Below are positions 7,761-17,000 of a stretch of DNA of 64,000 bases, one piece after another. The notes below the pieces were generated by a model. That model ran no database searches, was not told the origin of the DNA, and was given only the letters and a program-made list of their open reading frames with translations. The stretch comes from Nostoc sp. JL33 (GTDB lineage: Bacteria > Cyanobacteriota > Cyanobacteriia > Cyanobacteriales > Nostocaceae), in assembly GCF_017114985.1 (NCBI RefSeq), contig NZ_JABXKP010000083.1:1-64000 (forward strand). The letters are read 5' to 3'. The translations under genes were made by a program, and so were the position numbers. The first letter of the stretch is position 1. Each line of letters begins with the position of its first letter.

Positions 7761-10289
7761 ATGCGTGCAGTACTAATGGCAGGCGGTTCGGGAACGCGGC
7801 TTCGCCCGTTAACTTGCGATTTGCCTAAACCGATGGTGCCGATTCTAAATCGACCAATTGCCGAACATATTATCAATCTGCTCAAACGACATCAAATTAC
7901 AGAAGTTATTGCGACATTGCATTATTTACCTGATGTCTTGCGAGACTACTTTCAAGATGGCAGCGATTTTGGTGTCCAGATGACCTATGCCGTCGAAGAA
8001 GATCAGCCTTTGGGGACAGCAGGCTGTGTGAAAAACATTGCCGAACTTCTTGATGAAACCTTTTTAGTCATTAGTGGCGATAGCATCACAGATTTTGACC
8101 TCACCGCAGCGATCGCATTTCACAAACAAAATAAGTCAAAAGCTACTTTGATTTTGACCAGGGTTCCCAACCCGATTGAATTTGGGGTAGTGATTAGCGA
8201 TAAAGAAGGACGGATTAATCGATTTTTAGAAAAACCCTCTAGTAGTGAAATTTTTTCCGATACCGTCAACACTGGTACTTACATTCTCGAACCAGAAGTT
8301 TTGGAATATCTGCCAGCAAACACTGAATGCGACTTTTCCAAAGACTTATTCCCCTTACTACTAGCAAAAGATGAGCCAATGTATGGTTACATTGCTCAAG
8401 GTTACTGGTGTGATGTTGGTCACTTAGATGCCTACCGCGAGGCTCAGTATGACGCTTTAGCTGGGAAAGTGCAACTAGATTGTGCCTACAAAGAAGTTTC
8501 CCATGAGTTATGGGTAGGCCAAAATACTTACATCGACCAGACGGCTGTGATTGAAGCCCCAGCAGTGATTGGTGACAATTGCCGCATCGGGGCAAGAGTA
8601 CAGATTGAGGCAGGAACCGTAATTGGGGATAATGTGACTATTGGTGCTGATGCGAATCTCAAACGCCCGATAGTCTGGAATGGGGCAATCATTGGCGACG
8701 AAGCAGCTCTTTCTGCCTGTGTAATTTCCCGTGGCACTCGTGTAGACCGCCGCGCTCAAGTATTAGAAGCTGCTGTTGTGGGTTCGCTTTCCACGGTGGG
8801 AGAAGAAGCCCAAATTAGCCCAGGTGTGCGCGTTTGGCCTAGTAAAAAGATTGAGTCAGGGGCAATTTTAAACATTAACTTGATTTGGGGAAACACCGCC
8901 CAACGGAATTTATTTGGGCAACGTGGTGTGCAAGGATTAGCTAATATCGACATCACCCCAGAATTCGCCGTGAAATTGGGATCTGCTTACGGTTCTACCT
9001 TGAAACCGGGTTCTAAGGTAACGGTTTCCCGTGACCAGCGTAATGTCTCTCGGATGGTGACGCGATCGCTCATTGCTGGTTTGATGTCAGTAGGTGTTGA
9101 TATTCAAAACCTCGATGCTACAGCTATCCCCATCGCCCGCACGGTTATACCCACAATGTCGGTAGCTGGTGGTATCCATGTGCGGGTACACCCCGATCGC
9201 CCCGATTACATTCTGATTGAATTCATGGATGCTAAGGGCATTAATATCTCCAAAGCCCTGGAGAAGAAAATTGAAGGGGCTTACTTTAAGGAGGATATGC
9301 GGCGGGCGCTAATTCATGAAATTGGCGATGTATCTTATCCTAGCCAAGTCATGGATCGTTACTGCACTGCTTTTGAGAAACTGTTGCATGTTCATACACT
9401 CCGCAACAGTCGCGCAAAAGTGGTGATTGACTATGTTTATGCGGTATCGGGGGCAGTTTTACCCCAAATGTTGGATAAATTTGGCGCTGATGCAGTGGTG
9501 TTGAATGCCAGTGTCAATAAAACGGCGATGTCAATTACTGACCGCGAAGGACTGCTGACTCAGTTAGGTCATGTAGTGGAGGCATTGAAAGCTAACTTTG
9601 GCGTGCAAGTATCGGCTAATGGAGAACAGCTAATTTTAGTTGATGAATCAGGCTTCCCAATTCGTGGGGAAATGTTAACAGCACTGATGGTAGACATGAT
9701 ATTAACGGCTAACCCCAGAGGAACAGTAGTAGTACCAGTTCATGCTTCCAGTGCTATTGAACAAGTCGCCCGCCGCCATGATGGCAGAGTGATTCGCACT
9801 AAAGCCAATCCTACAGCCTTAATGGAGGCTTGCCAGACAAATCAAAATGTGGTATTGGGAGGTAGTGGAGAAACTGGTTTTATTTTCCCGCAACTGCATC
9901 CGGGATTTGATTCTATGTTCTGCATTGCTAAGATAATTGAAATGTTGACTATACAGGAGCGATCGCTTGCTACTGCTCGGTCAGAATTGCCTCGTGTAAT
10001 TCACAAAACTTATACAGTACGCTGCCCGTGGACAGCCAAGGGTGCTTTGATGCGTTACTTGGTAGAAACTCATCCAGCCCAAAACCTAGAACTCATCGAT
10101 GGAGTGAAAGTTTGTCAACCCTATGATGACAGTTGGCTGTTAGTTTTACCAGATGCCAGCGAACCACTAGTGCATTTGTATGCAAATAGCAACGATCGCG
10201 ATTGGGTAGATGAGACTATCAGAAACTACCGCAGCCGTGTCCAGACTTTTGTGGAAAGACAAGAAGAATATCAACCCGCCGAAGTGTAA
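7761..10289 (+). CDS. Sugar nucleotidyltransferase fused to a degenerate phosphomannomutase-like domain
   Basis: The start is well supported by AAGGAGG 6 bases before the ATG. Residues 1-235 are a nucleotidyltransferase with AGGSGTRLRPLT and LPKPMVPI, expected to form a GDP- or NDP-activated sugar (usually annotated mannose-1-phosphate guanylyltransferase). Residues about 250-370 are a left-handed beta-helix of hexapeptide repeats. Residues about 385-830 resemble a phosphohexomutase. In that part the expected phosphoserine loop (TASHNP) reads VRVHPDRP, and the metal loop (DGDGDR) appears as ANGEQL. The mutase half is therefore probably regulatory or structural. The gene likely supplies activated sugar for polysaccharide or glycoconjugate synthesis, in keeping with the glycosyltransferases upstream. 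Confidence 0.8.
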   Translation: MRAVLMAGGSGTRLRPLTCDLPKPMVPILNRPIAEHIINLLKRHQITEVIATLHYLPDVLRDYFQDGSDFGVQMTYAVEEDQPLGTAGCVKNIAELLDETFLVISGDSITDFDLTAAIAFHKQNKSKATLILTRVPNPIEFGVVISDKEGRINRFLEKPSSSEIFSDTVNTGTYILEPEVLEYLPANTECDFSKDLFPLLLAKDEPMYGYIAQGYWCDVGHLDAYREAQYDALAGKVQLDCAYKEVSHELWVGQNTYIDQTAVIEAPAVIGDNCRIGARVQIEAGTVIGDNVTIGADANLKRPIVWNGAIIGDEAALSACVISRGTRVDRRAQVLEAAVVGSLSTVGEEAQISPGVRVWPSKKIESGAILNINLIWGNTAQRNLFGQRGVQGLANIDITPEFAVKLGSAYGSTLKPGSKVTVSRDQRNVSRMVTRSLIAGLMSVGVDIQNLDATAIPIARTVIPTMSVAGGIHVRVHPDRPDYILIEFMDAKGINISKALEKKIEGAYFKEDMRRALIHEIGDVSYPSQVMDRYCTAFEKLLHVHTLRNSRAKVVIDYVYAVSGAVLPQMLDKFGADAVVLNASVNKTAMSITDREGLLTQLGHVVEALKANFGVQVSANGEQLILVDESGFPIRGEMLTALMVDMILTANPRGTVVVPVHASSAIEQVARRHDGRVIRTKANPTALMEACQTNQNVVLGGSGETGFIFPQLHPGFDSMFCIAKIIEMLTIQERSLATARSELPRVIHKTYTVRCPWTAKGALMRYLVETHPAQNLELIDGVKVCQPYDDSWLLVLPDASEPLVHLYANSNDRDWVDETIRNYRSRVQTFVERQEEYQPAEV

Positions 10290-10387
10290 TTCGTAATTCG
10301 TAATGGGCTACGCCCCGCTTCTCTACGAGACACTTCGTGAACGCTAACGTAATTCGTAATTGAATTCTTTAATTACGAATTACGAAT
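10287..10387. repeat. Intergenic palindromic repeat cluster
   Basis: Immediately after the stop of the sugar-nucleotide gene lies TAATTCGTAATTCGTAAT, matched by the complementary AATTACGAATTACGAAT at the other end. They enclose a scrap of the CTTCTCTACGAGACACTTCG family. It can fold into a long hairpin and may also act as a transcription end, though there is no clear T-run. Confidence 0.6.
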
Positions 10388-10474
10388 CTATTTTGTAGGA
10401 GCAATTACAGGGTCGTAGTTGGAATGGAATGCTGATGGCATTTGTCGCAGACTTCAGTAAATGCACAGTCTCCA

Positions 10475-10618
10475 TCAGCTATTGAAAAACTCTAGCGACA
10501 TCACCACCGCATCATCCGCATCTCGTCTGGTGATGATCGTATAGTCCGCATCTTCCGTCACCCGATCTAAAACTGTCTTCAGGCTATTTCTCGCCTCGCT
10601 AAAAGAGATAACTTTCAT
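10475..10618 (-). pseudogene. Frameshifted YefM/Phd-type antitoxin remnant
   Basis: From the ATG at 10618 the frame gives 47 residues, starting MKVISFSEARNSLKTVLDRV, the typical DNA-binding N-terminus of YefM antitoxins. It ends SLEFFNS at a TGA. One base is missing there: in the neighbouring frame the sequence resumes as LMETVHLLKSATNA, the expected toxin-binding helix. No YoeB-like toxin follows; that space (10290-10440) holds repeats. The product would keep DNA binding but lose the toxin-neutralising tail. Confidence 0.8.
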
Positions 10619-10630
10619 CTGGCGCGAACC

Positions 10631-10650
10631 TGTACTGTTTATTGTACAAG
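10631..10650 (-). promoter_or_regulatory. Candidate YefM operator with TGTACA core
   Basis: TGTACTGTTTATTGTACA spans 10631-10648, 13 to 30 bases upstream of the antitoxin ATG. The intact hexamer TGTACA (10643-10648) is the core recognised by YefM in characterised yefM-yoeB operons, and TGTACT is a one-mismatch second half. The spacing between GTA and TAC is ten bases, so it is not an NtcA site (which needs eight). Confidence 0.5.
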
Positions 10651-10755
10651 TCTAGCCTTTTCTTCAATTTGTTTCTTGAAGTAGTTCACAAAACTTTACC
10701 TTAGCTAGATGAAAATAATTTGCAATAACTCTGATAAGATATCTTCAGGCTTATT

Positions 10756-10774
10756 GATATAGATATTCATTAAG
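10756..10774 (+). promoter_or_regulatory. Candidate Fur (FurA) box upstream of flavodoxin
   Basis: GATATAGATATTCATTAAG matches the classical 19-base Fur consensus (GATAATGATAATCATTATC) at 14 positions by my count. It lies about 50 bases before the flavodoxin ATG. A weaker match (12 of 19) lies at 10711-10729. Iron-starvation induction of isiB through FurA is established in cyanobacteria, so the location makes sense. Confidence 0.45.
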
Positions 10775-10824
10775 TCATTGATAATATTTCAGCTATTTGC
10801 AAACTTTTCAGGAGATAACGCTAT

Positions 10825-11337
10825 ATGTCGAAAAAAATCGGTCTGTTCTACGGTACTCAAACTGGCAACACTGAATCAGATGCTGAAAAAATTCAGGATG
10901 AGTTTGGTGGTGAGGTTGTAACATTACATCCCATTTACGAGGCGGATGCTACCACCTTTGATGAGTATGAATTGCTGATTATTGGCTCTCCCACTTGGGA
11001 TATTGGTCAACTTCAGAGCGATTGGGAAGGCTTTTTCCCCGATCTGGATGAAATAGATTTTAATGGTAAGCTAATCGCCTATTTTGGTGATGGAGACCAA
11101 TATGGCTATGCCGATAACTTCCAGGATGCAATGGGAATTTTGGAAGAAAAAATTTCCCAGCGAGGCGGTAAAACTGTTGGTTATTGGTCAACTGAGGGTT
11201 ATGAATTTGAGAATTCTAGAGCTTTGAAAAATGGCAAGTTTGTTGGGCTGGCACTTGATGAAGGTAGTCAATCTGATTTAACAGACGAGCGAATTAAAAC
11301 TTGGGTTGCTCAGTTGAAGACAGAATTTGGTTTGTAG
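10825..11337 (+). CDS. isiB: Flavodoxin
   Basis: 170 residues, the usual length of a long-chain flavodoxin. The FMN phosphate-binding loop is FYGTQTGNTE at residues about 9-18. The aromatic FMN-stacking loops are SPTWDIGQ and GDGDQYGYADN. The protein is acidic and cytoplasmic. It replaces ferredoxin as electron carrier from photosystem I under iron limitation. An AGGAG lies 9 bases before the ATG, and a candidate Fur box lies in the leader. The gene stands alone here rather than next to isiA. Confidence 0.93.
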   Translation: MSKKIGLFYGTQTGNTESDAEKIQDEFGGEVVTLHPIYEADATTFDEYELLIIGSPTWDIGQLQSDWEGFFPDLDEIDFNGKLIAYFGDGDQYGYADNFQDAMGILEEKISQRGGKTVGYWSTEGYEFENSRALKNGKFVGLALDEGSQSDLTDERIKTWVAQLKTEFGL

Positions 11338-11474
11338 AAAATCAACTTCAAGCCAGGGCGAATAGAATTCGCGGCTATACAAACGTACTCCTTTGGAGAA
11401 CCCGTTCGCGTAGCGTCTCCGTCAGCAGAAGGGTAAACCGCCTGCGCGGAAATCATGAACAAGTGAGTGTTTGA

Positions 11475-11494
11475 AACCCACGGAGGTGGGTTTT
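11475..11494 (+). repeat. Hairpin repeat AACCCAC/GTGGGTT
   Basis: The stem AACCCAC, loop GGAG, stem GTGGGTT, then TT. The same hairpin with the following GACGCGGTTTCTAACCGCC occurs after ureG at 40990, and a variant near 13577. It is an interspersed repeat that can double as a terminator; here it is about 140 bases past the flavodoxin stop. Confidence 0.6.
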
Positions 11495-11573
11495 GCCTGT
11501 ATAGACGCGGTTTCTAACCGCCTTTTTAAGGTTAAGTTGGCCAAAATTGATAATTTAGAAGTTATAGGTATTT

Positions 11574-12326
11574 ATGTCTGATTCATTTGATGTTCTGTGG
11601 TTAAATGCTAGTCCTATTTTGAAGCGTTTTGATAAACCATTACTTCAATACTTATCTGGGTATATAAGCATCGCCCAGTGGGAATACCAGCAAACCAAAG
11701 ATGAAGCCAGTTCCATAGATCAAGCTGTGGAGTTGCTGTATGATTTTTTAGAATGGCGCGATCGCCCCGTGCATTTAGGAGGTCATGGGATGGGTGGTGC
11801 GATCGCCTTAACCTTTGCCCGTCGATTTCCTCAAAAAGTGCGATCGCTCACCCTGCTGGCTGTAGCAGCTCAACCTGCAAACAATTGGCACGCTCACTAT
11901 TACTTTCAACGACAACTTTTTAGCATCAGCCGTGAGCTAATTTTAGCAAGTAACGTTCGCAGTCTTTTTGGAAATCAACCGCCTCATACCACTAAAAAGT
12001 TAGTAGCTGCCTTAGATAAAGATTTAGAACAATCTCCCTCGTCACACTCTTTATTTAAGTTGGTTTATTTACCCAAGGGTGGAGTTTCTATGCCAATGAT
12101 GGTATGTGGTAGCAAGACTGATCCGGTAGTCAACTCAACTGTATTGCATGACTGGTTAAATTGGTTCAAGCCAGAAGATAAACTTTGGGAATGCCCAGAA
12201 GGATATCATTTTTTTCACTACTTCTATCCTCAACAGGTTGGTGAAGAGATTTTGAGTTTTTGGCAACACCACCATCCGCATCTAGTAGAAGCATCTGCAC
12301 TATCTTTTAGCGGTTCTACAAATTAG
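11574..12326 (+). CDS. Alpha/beta-hydrolase fold protein lacking the nucleophile serine
   Basis: 250 residues with an alpha/beta-hydrolase core. The nucleophile elbow reads HLGGHGMGG, so the usual Ser of GHSxG is Gly72. The likely acid (GSKTDPVV) and the histidine region (PEGYHFFHYF) are still visible. The family otherwise cleaves esters, amides or C-C bonds. Without the Ser this copy may be a binding protein or use other chemistry. No signal peptide is seen, so it should be cytoplasmic. It stands alone downstream of a hairpin repeat. Confidence 0.7.
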   Translation: MSDSFDVLWLNASPILKRFDKPLLQYLSGYISIAQWEYQQTKDEASSIDQAVELLYDFLEWRDRPVHLGGHGMGGAIALTFARRFPQKVRSLTLLAVAAQPANNWHAHYYFQRQLFSISRELILASNVRSLFGNQPPHTTKKLVAALDKDLEQSPSSHSLFKLVYLPKGGVSMPMMVCGSKTDPVVNSTVLHDWLNWFKPEDKLWECPEGYHFFHYFYPQQVGEEILSFWQHHHPHLVEASALSFSGSTN

Positions 12327-12383
12327 TAAGATACAAGAGTGCGATCGCAATACGGTTCCGATAAGATCGCCCTGCCTGTGGCG

Positions 12384-12402
12384 ACCCCCTTAAAAAGGGG
12401 GT
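12384..12402 (+). terminator. Possible terminator hairpin after the hydrolase gene
   Basis: The stem ACCCCCTT, loop AAA, stem AAGGGGGT begins 58 bases past the stop of the hydrolase-fold gene. It is followed by AAAAGAGG rather than a T-run, so termination is uncertain. The same CCCCCTTAAAAAGGGGG motif is common as an interspersed sequence in Nostoc. Confidence 0.4.
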
Positions 12403-12597
12403 AAAAGAGGGTCATTTCATTCTTTAGTGCATATGAGAAAAAATTGCTCAAGCAATACTGCTTTCCTTTGAATGTTGAAATCAGACAGATGTGCTGCGAG
12501 AACTTATCCGCAAGCTATCCAAATCAATTAATAAAAAGCCGGGAAACGAAGCACGGGGCTTTAGACCCAATTTTTCGGTAAACTATTTCAGACTTGT

Positions 12598-13281
12598 CTA
12601 TTTCTTCAATTGCTGCACAAACGCATTATGTTCCGGTGACTTCAAACCCGCTTGCACCACCTCCAACACTCGCACCATCTGATTGTTTAACAGCGCCTCC
12701 ACCTCTAACCACAAACCCGGAAACACCTGAGAGCGAATAATTCCATCTGCACCAGGAGATAGCAATCGATAGTCACCATCAATTAGGCAAAACCAGTCAA
12801 TTTTATTCTCGTAAGATTGCCAGATTACGTACTCCAACACCCCATTACGGCGATAAACCTGCTTTTTGCTCCCTGTATCGATCGCCACGCTACTCGCTGC
12901 AATTTCAACAATTAATTCGGGAGATCCTTCAATGTAACCGTCGCTGCTCAAACGGGTTTGTCCGCCTGCGTCTGGTTCAATAAACAGCACTGCATCTGGT
13001 TGGGGTTCATTGTCTAAATCTAGTCTGACGGTTGGGGCATCACTTAAATCAACGCCAGGAGTCAGTGATTGGTAAACTCCTAACCAAGTTATGACTCGAC
13101 TGTGGGGTTTGCCATGTTGCTCATGTCTTAAGGGAGATGCCACGTAAACGATTCCTTCAATCAGTTCTGCTTTGTTGATATGGGGTGCAGCCGCATAACG
13201 CCGTTCAAATTCAGGGCGAGTTAGGCGGTCGCCACTTTCAAGCGGAGGCAGATGTCTCTGGGCTGAGTACTCTCTAACCAT
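12598..13281 (-). CDS. Uma2 family (DUF820) putative nuclease
   Basis: About 227 residues from the ATG at 13281, which has AAGGA 7 bases upstream; a TTG 14 codons earlier is less likely. The Uma2 core is present: LTRPEFERRYAAAPHINKAELIEG, then QPDAVLFI, PELIVEIAASSVA and EYVIWQ. The C-terminal extension (VFPGLWLEVEALL, then VLEVVQAGLKSPEHNAFVQQ) is the longer form of the family. The nuclease fold is inferred from the family; the target is unknown. Confidence 0.85.
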   Translation of the reverse strand: MVREYSAQRHLPPLESGDRLTRPEFERRYAAAPHINKAELIEGIVYVASPLRHEQHGKPHSRVITWLGVYQSLTPGVDLSDAPTVRLDLDNEPQPDAVLFIEPDAGGQTRLSSDGYIEGSPELIVEIAASSVAIDTGSKKQVYRRNGVLEYVIWQSYENKIDWFCLIDGDYRLLSPGADGIIRSQVFPGLWLEVEALLNNQMVRVLEVVQAGLKSPEHNAFVQQLKK

Positions 13282-14045
13282 TTGCCAATCCTTGGAGTTG
13301 CCGGATATTTCTGACTTTAGCAAACCTCAGTTATCAGTTAGGATTTCTTGATTTGCTGCTTTCCTTAAATTCCAAAAATCATAAAATGTGATGTTAACGT
13401 GAGTTCGACGAACCTCTCCCTGCCTTGAACTAAAGTTCAAGTCTGTCCCTCTCCGACTCGGAGAGGGACGGTTTTGCGTAGTAAAACCTTCTTAGAGGTT
13501 GTTTGAAAAGTATTGGGCGAATATAATTCGCTACTACAGAAACTCTCGTCCACCTCCGTGGAAAGCATGAAAAATCAAGGTTTTTAACCCACGGAGGTGG
13601 GTAAAGTCTCGTGTAGCCGCGACTTCTAGTCGCCCGGCTAGTAATAAATTAGACTTGTTCATTCATCCTCTTAGAGGTTTTTTAATTGAGCAAATTGGGT
13701 AAATATTATATGAGCAATCGAATTCACGTTAATGTTAATTGTCATCGTATGTTCTACTGTGCGATCGCTTACTCGCCTAAGTTAGACATCGCCGACAATT
13801 AATGCTGCATAACATAGTCCAACTAGCTATCATTAGCTAAGTGGGATGCCAGATAGATCGACGGCAATACCATTTAGTTAGCAGTCTTTATCAACTGCTT
13901 ACACTCGCACCCATAAAAATTAGTTTGATCGACTTTCTATTCCCTGCTCTCTATTATGATATGCATTGGCTAAAAGTACTTTAAGTAAGTACGGGGTGCA
14001 AAAAATACAAAAAATTGTTCAAGGATTAAGATTAAGGATACGGCT
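13282..14045. other. Gene-free stretch with hairpin repeats
   Basis: No gene was recognised. A strong 12-base-stem hairpin at 13445-13469 (GTCCCTCTCCGA, one base, complement) is a common Nostoc interspersed repeat. A second repeat near 13570-13635 joins ACCCACGGAGGTGGGT to GACTTCTAGTCGCC. The final 300 bases should hold the promoter of the large kinase gene. I could not identify a specific binding site. Confidence 0.5.
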
Positions 14046-17000
14046 ATGGCAACCGAACAGTTAACTAGAGACAGTGATAATCTAGATTTAAATCAGCTAC
14101 TAAGAACGCTGAATGCTGTAAAACAGGGTGACTTCTCTGCTCGGATGCCCATAGACCATACTGGTGTGGCGGGGAAAATAGCTGATACGCTCAATGATAT
14201 TATTTATCAAAATGAGCGGATGGCGGCCGAACTACAACGGATTGGTAACGTTGTCGGCAAAGAAGGCAAAATTGCCGATCGCGCCTCTCTCGGAGATGTT
14301 CGTGGTTCTTGGTTAGATTGTGTTACTTCTGTCAATACTCTAATTACAGATTTAGTTCAACCAACAGCTGAAACTACTCGTGTAATTCGGTCAGTTGCTA
14401 ATGGTGACTTATCGCAAACGATCGCTACAGAAATTGATGGACGACCTCTGCAAGGTGAGTTTCTCCAAACTGCTAATATCGTCAACACGATGGTAGATCG
14501 GCTTGGTTCTTTTGCATCGGAAGTAACAAGAGTTGCGCGTGAAGTAGGAACTGAAGGGAAATTAGGTGTTCAAGCCGAAGTGCAAGGTGTCGCTGGCACT
14601 TGGAAAGATTTGACTGATAACGTTAACTTGATGGCGGGTAATCTCACCGGACAAGTTCGCAACATTGCCGAAGTTGCCACTGCGATCGCAAATGGTGATT
14701 TATCCAAAAAAATCACTGTTAATGTGAAAGGCGAAATTCTGGAACTAAAAAACACCGTCAACACGATGGTGGATCAACTGAATTCTTTTGCATCGGAAGT
14801 AACGCGAGTTGCGCGTGAGGTGGGAACTGAAGGGAAGTTGGGCGTACAAGCCGAAGTTAAGGGTGTAGCAGGTACTTGGAAAGATTTAACTGACAACGTT
14901 AATTTGATGGCAGGAAATTTGACTGCCCAAGTGCGTAACATTGCGGAAGTGACAACGGCGGTAGCGAATGGCGACTTATCCAAGAAAATCACTGTTAATG
15001 TCAAAGGCGAAATTTTAGAGTTGAAAAACACCGTCAACATCATGGTGGATCAACTTAATTCTTTTGCATCGGAAGTAACAAGGGTTGCGCGTGAGGTGGG
15101 TGCTGAAGGAAAATTAGGCGGTCAAGCAGAAGTTCGCGGGGTAGCGGGTACGTGGAAAGACCTTACCGATAGTGTGAATTTCATGGCGGGAAGCTTGACG
15201 GCACAAGTGCGAAATATTGCGGAAGTGACAACGGCGGTTGCAAATGGCGACTTATCCAAGAAAATCACTGTGGATGTGAAAGGCGAAATACTGGAGTTGA
15301 AAAATACCATCAACACGATGGTGGATCAACTGAATTCATTTGCATCGGAAGTGACGCGAGTTGCGCGTGAGGTGGGAACTGAAGGGAAGTTGGGCGTACA
15401 AGCAGAAGTTCGCGGAGTTGCGGGTACTTGGAAAGATTTAACTGACAACGTTAACTTAATGGCGGGTAATCTCACCGGACAGGTGCGAAATATTGCCGAA
15501 GTTGCCACTGCGATCGCAAATGGTGATCTATCTAAAAAAATCACCGTCGATGTCAGAGGTGAAATTCTCGAACTCAAGAATACCATCAATATAATGGTGG
15601 ATCAACTCAGTTCCTTTGCAAGTGAAGTAACAAGAGTTGCTCGTGAAGTGGGCAGTGAAGGTAAACTGGGTGTGCAAGCGGATGTGCGCGGTGTCGCTGG
15701 CACTTGGAAAGATTTAACTGATAGCGTGAACTTCATGGCGGGAAGTTTAACGGCACAGGTGCGGAATATTGCGGAAGTAACTACCGCGGTTGCAACAGGC
15801 GATTTATCCAAGAAAATTACCGTCGATGTCAAAGGTGAAATTTTGGAACTGAAAAACACCATTAACACAATGGTGGATCAACTCAATTCTTTTGCATCAG
15901 AAGTCACAAGGGTTGCGCGTGAGGTGGGAAGTGAAGGTAAACTGGGCGTGCAAGCAGAAGTGCGCGGCGTGGCTGGCACTTGGAAAGATTTAACTGACAG
16001 CGTGAATTTTATGGCGGGAAGCTTGACGGCACAGGTGCGAAACATTGCCGAAGTGACTACCGCCGTTGCAACAGGCGACTTATCCAAGAAAATCACCGTC
16101 GATGTTAAAGGTGAAATTCTGGAGTTGAAAAACACCATTAACACAATGGTGGATCAACTCAGTTCCTTTGCATCGGAAGTAACGCGAGTCGCGCGTGAAG
16201 TCGGAACTGAAGGTAAATTGGGTGTACAAGCGGATGTAAAAGACGTTGCGGGTACTTGGAAAGATTTAACTGACAGCGTAAACTTCATGGCGGGAAGCTT
16301 GACGGCACAGGTGCGGAACATTGCCGAAGTTACGACTGCGATCGCCAATGGTGATTTATCTAAGAAAATTACTGTTGCTGTTAAAGGCGAAATTCTGGAA
16401 CTCAAGAATACCATAAATATAATGGTGGATCAACTCAACTCCTTTGCAAGTGAAGTCACAAGGGTTGCGCGTGAGGTGGGAAGTGAGGGTAAACTGGGCG
16501 TGCAAGCAGATGTGCGCGGCGTGGCTGGAACTTGGAAAGATTTAACTGACAGCGTAAACTTCATGGCGGGAAGTTTAACGGCACAGGTGCGAAACATTGC
16601 CGCCGTCACCACAGCTGTAGCTAATGGCGATTTATCTAAAAAAATCTCCGTTGATGTCAAAGGTGAAATTTTAGAGTTGAAGAACACCGTTAATACAATG
16701 GTGGATCAACTTAATTCCTTTGCAAGTGAAGTAACGCGGGTGGCGCGGGAGGTGGGAACTGAAGGGAAGTTGGGCGTACAAGCAGAAGTTAAAGGTGTAG
16801 CTGGGACTTGGAAAGATTTAACTGACAGCGTAAACTTCATGGCGGGAAGTTTAACAGCGCAGGTGCGAAACATTGCCGAAGTTACGACAGCTGTCGCAAA
16901 CGGCGATTTATCCAAGAAAATTACCGTCGATGTGAAAGGTGAAATTCAGGAACTTAAAAACACCATTAATACAATGGTGGATCAGCTAAATTCTTTTGCA

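Noticed and set aside
10631..10648. NtcA site (GTA-N8-TAC) in the palindrome near the YefM remnant
   Set aside because: The spacing is ten bases, not eight; the TGTACA operator reading fits better.
12491..12682. 63-codon plus-strand frame
   Set aside because: Overlaps the 3' end of the Uma2 gene on the other strand and has no family resemblance.
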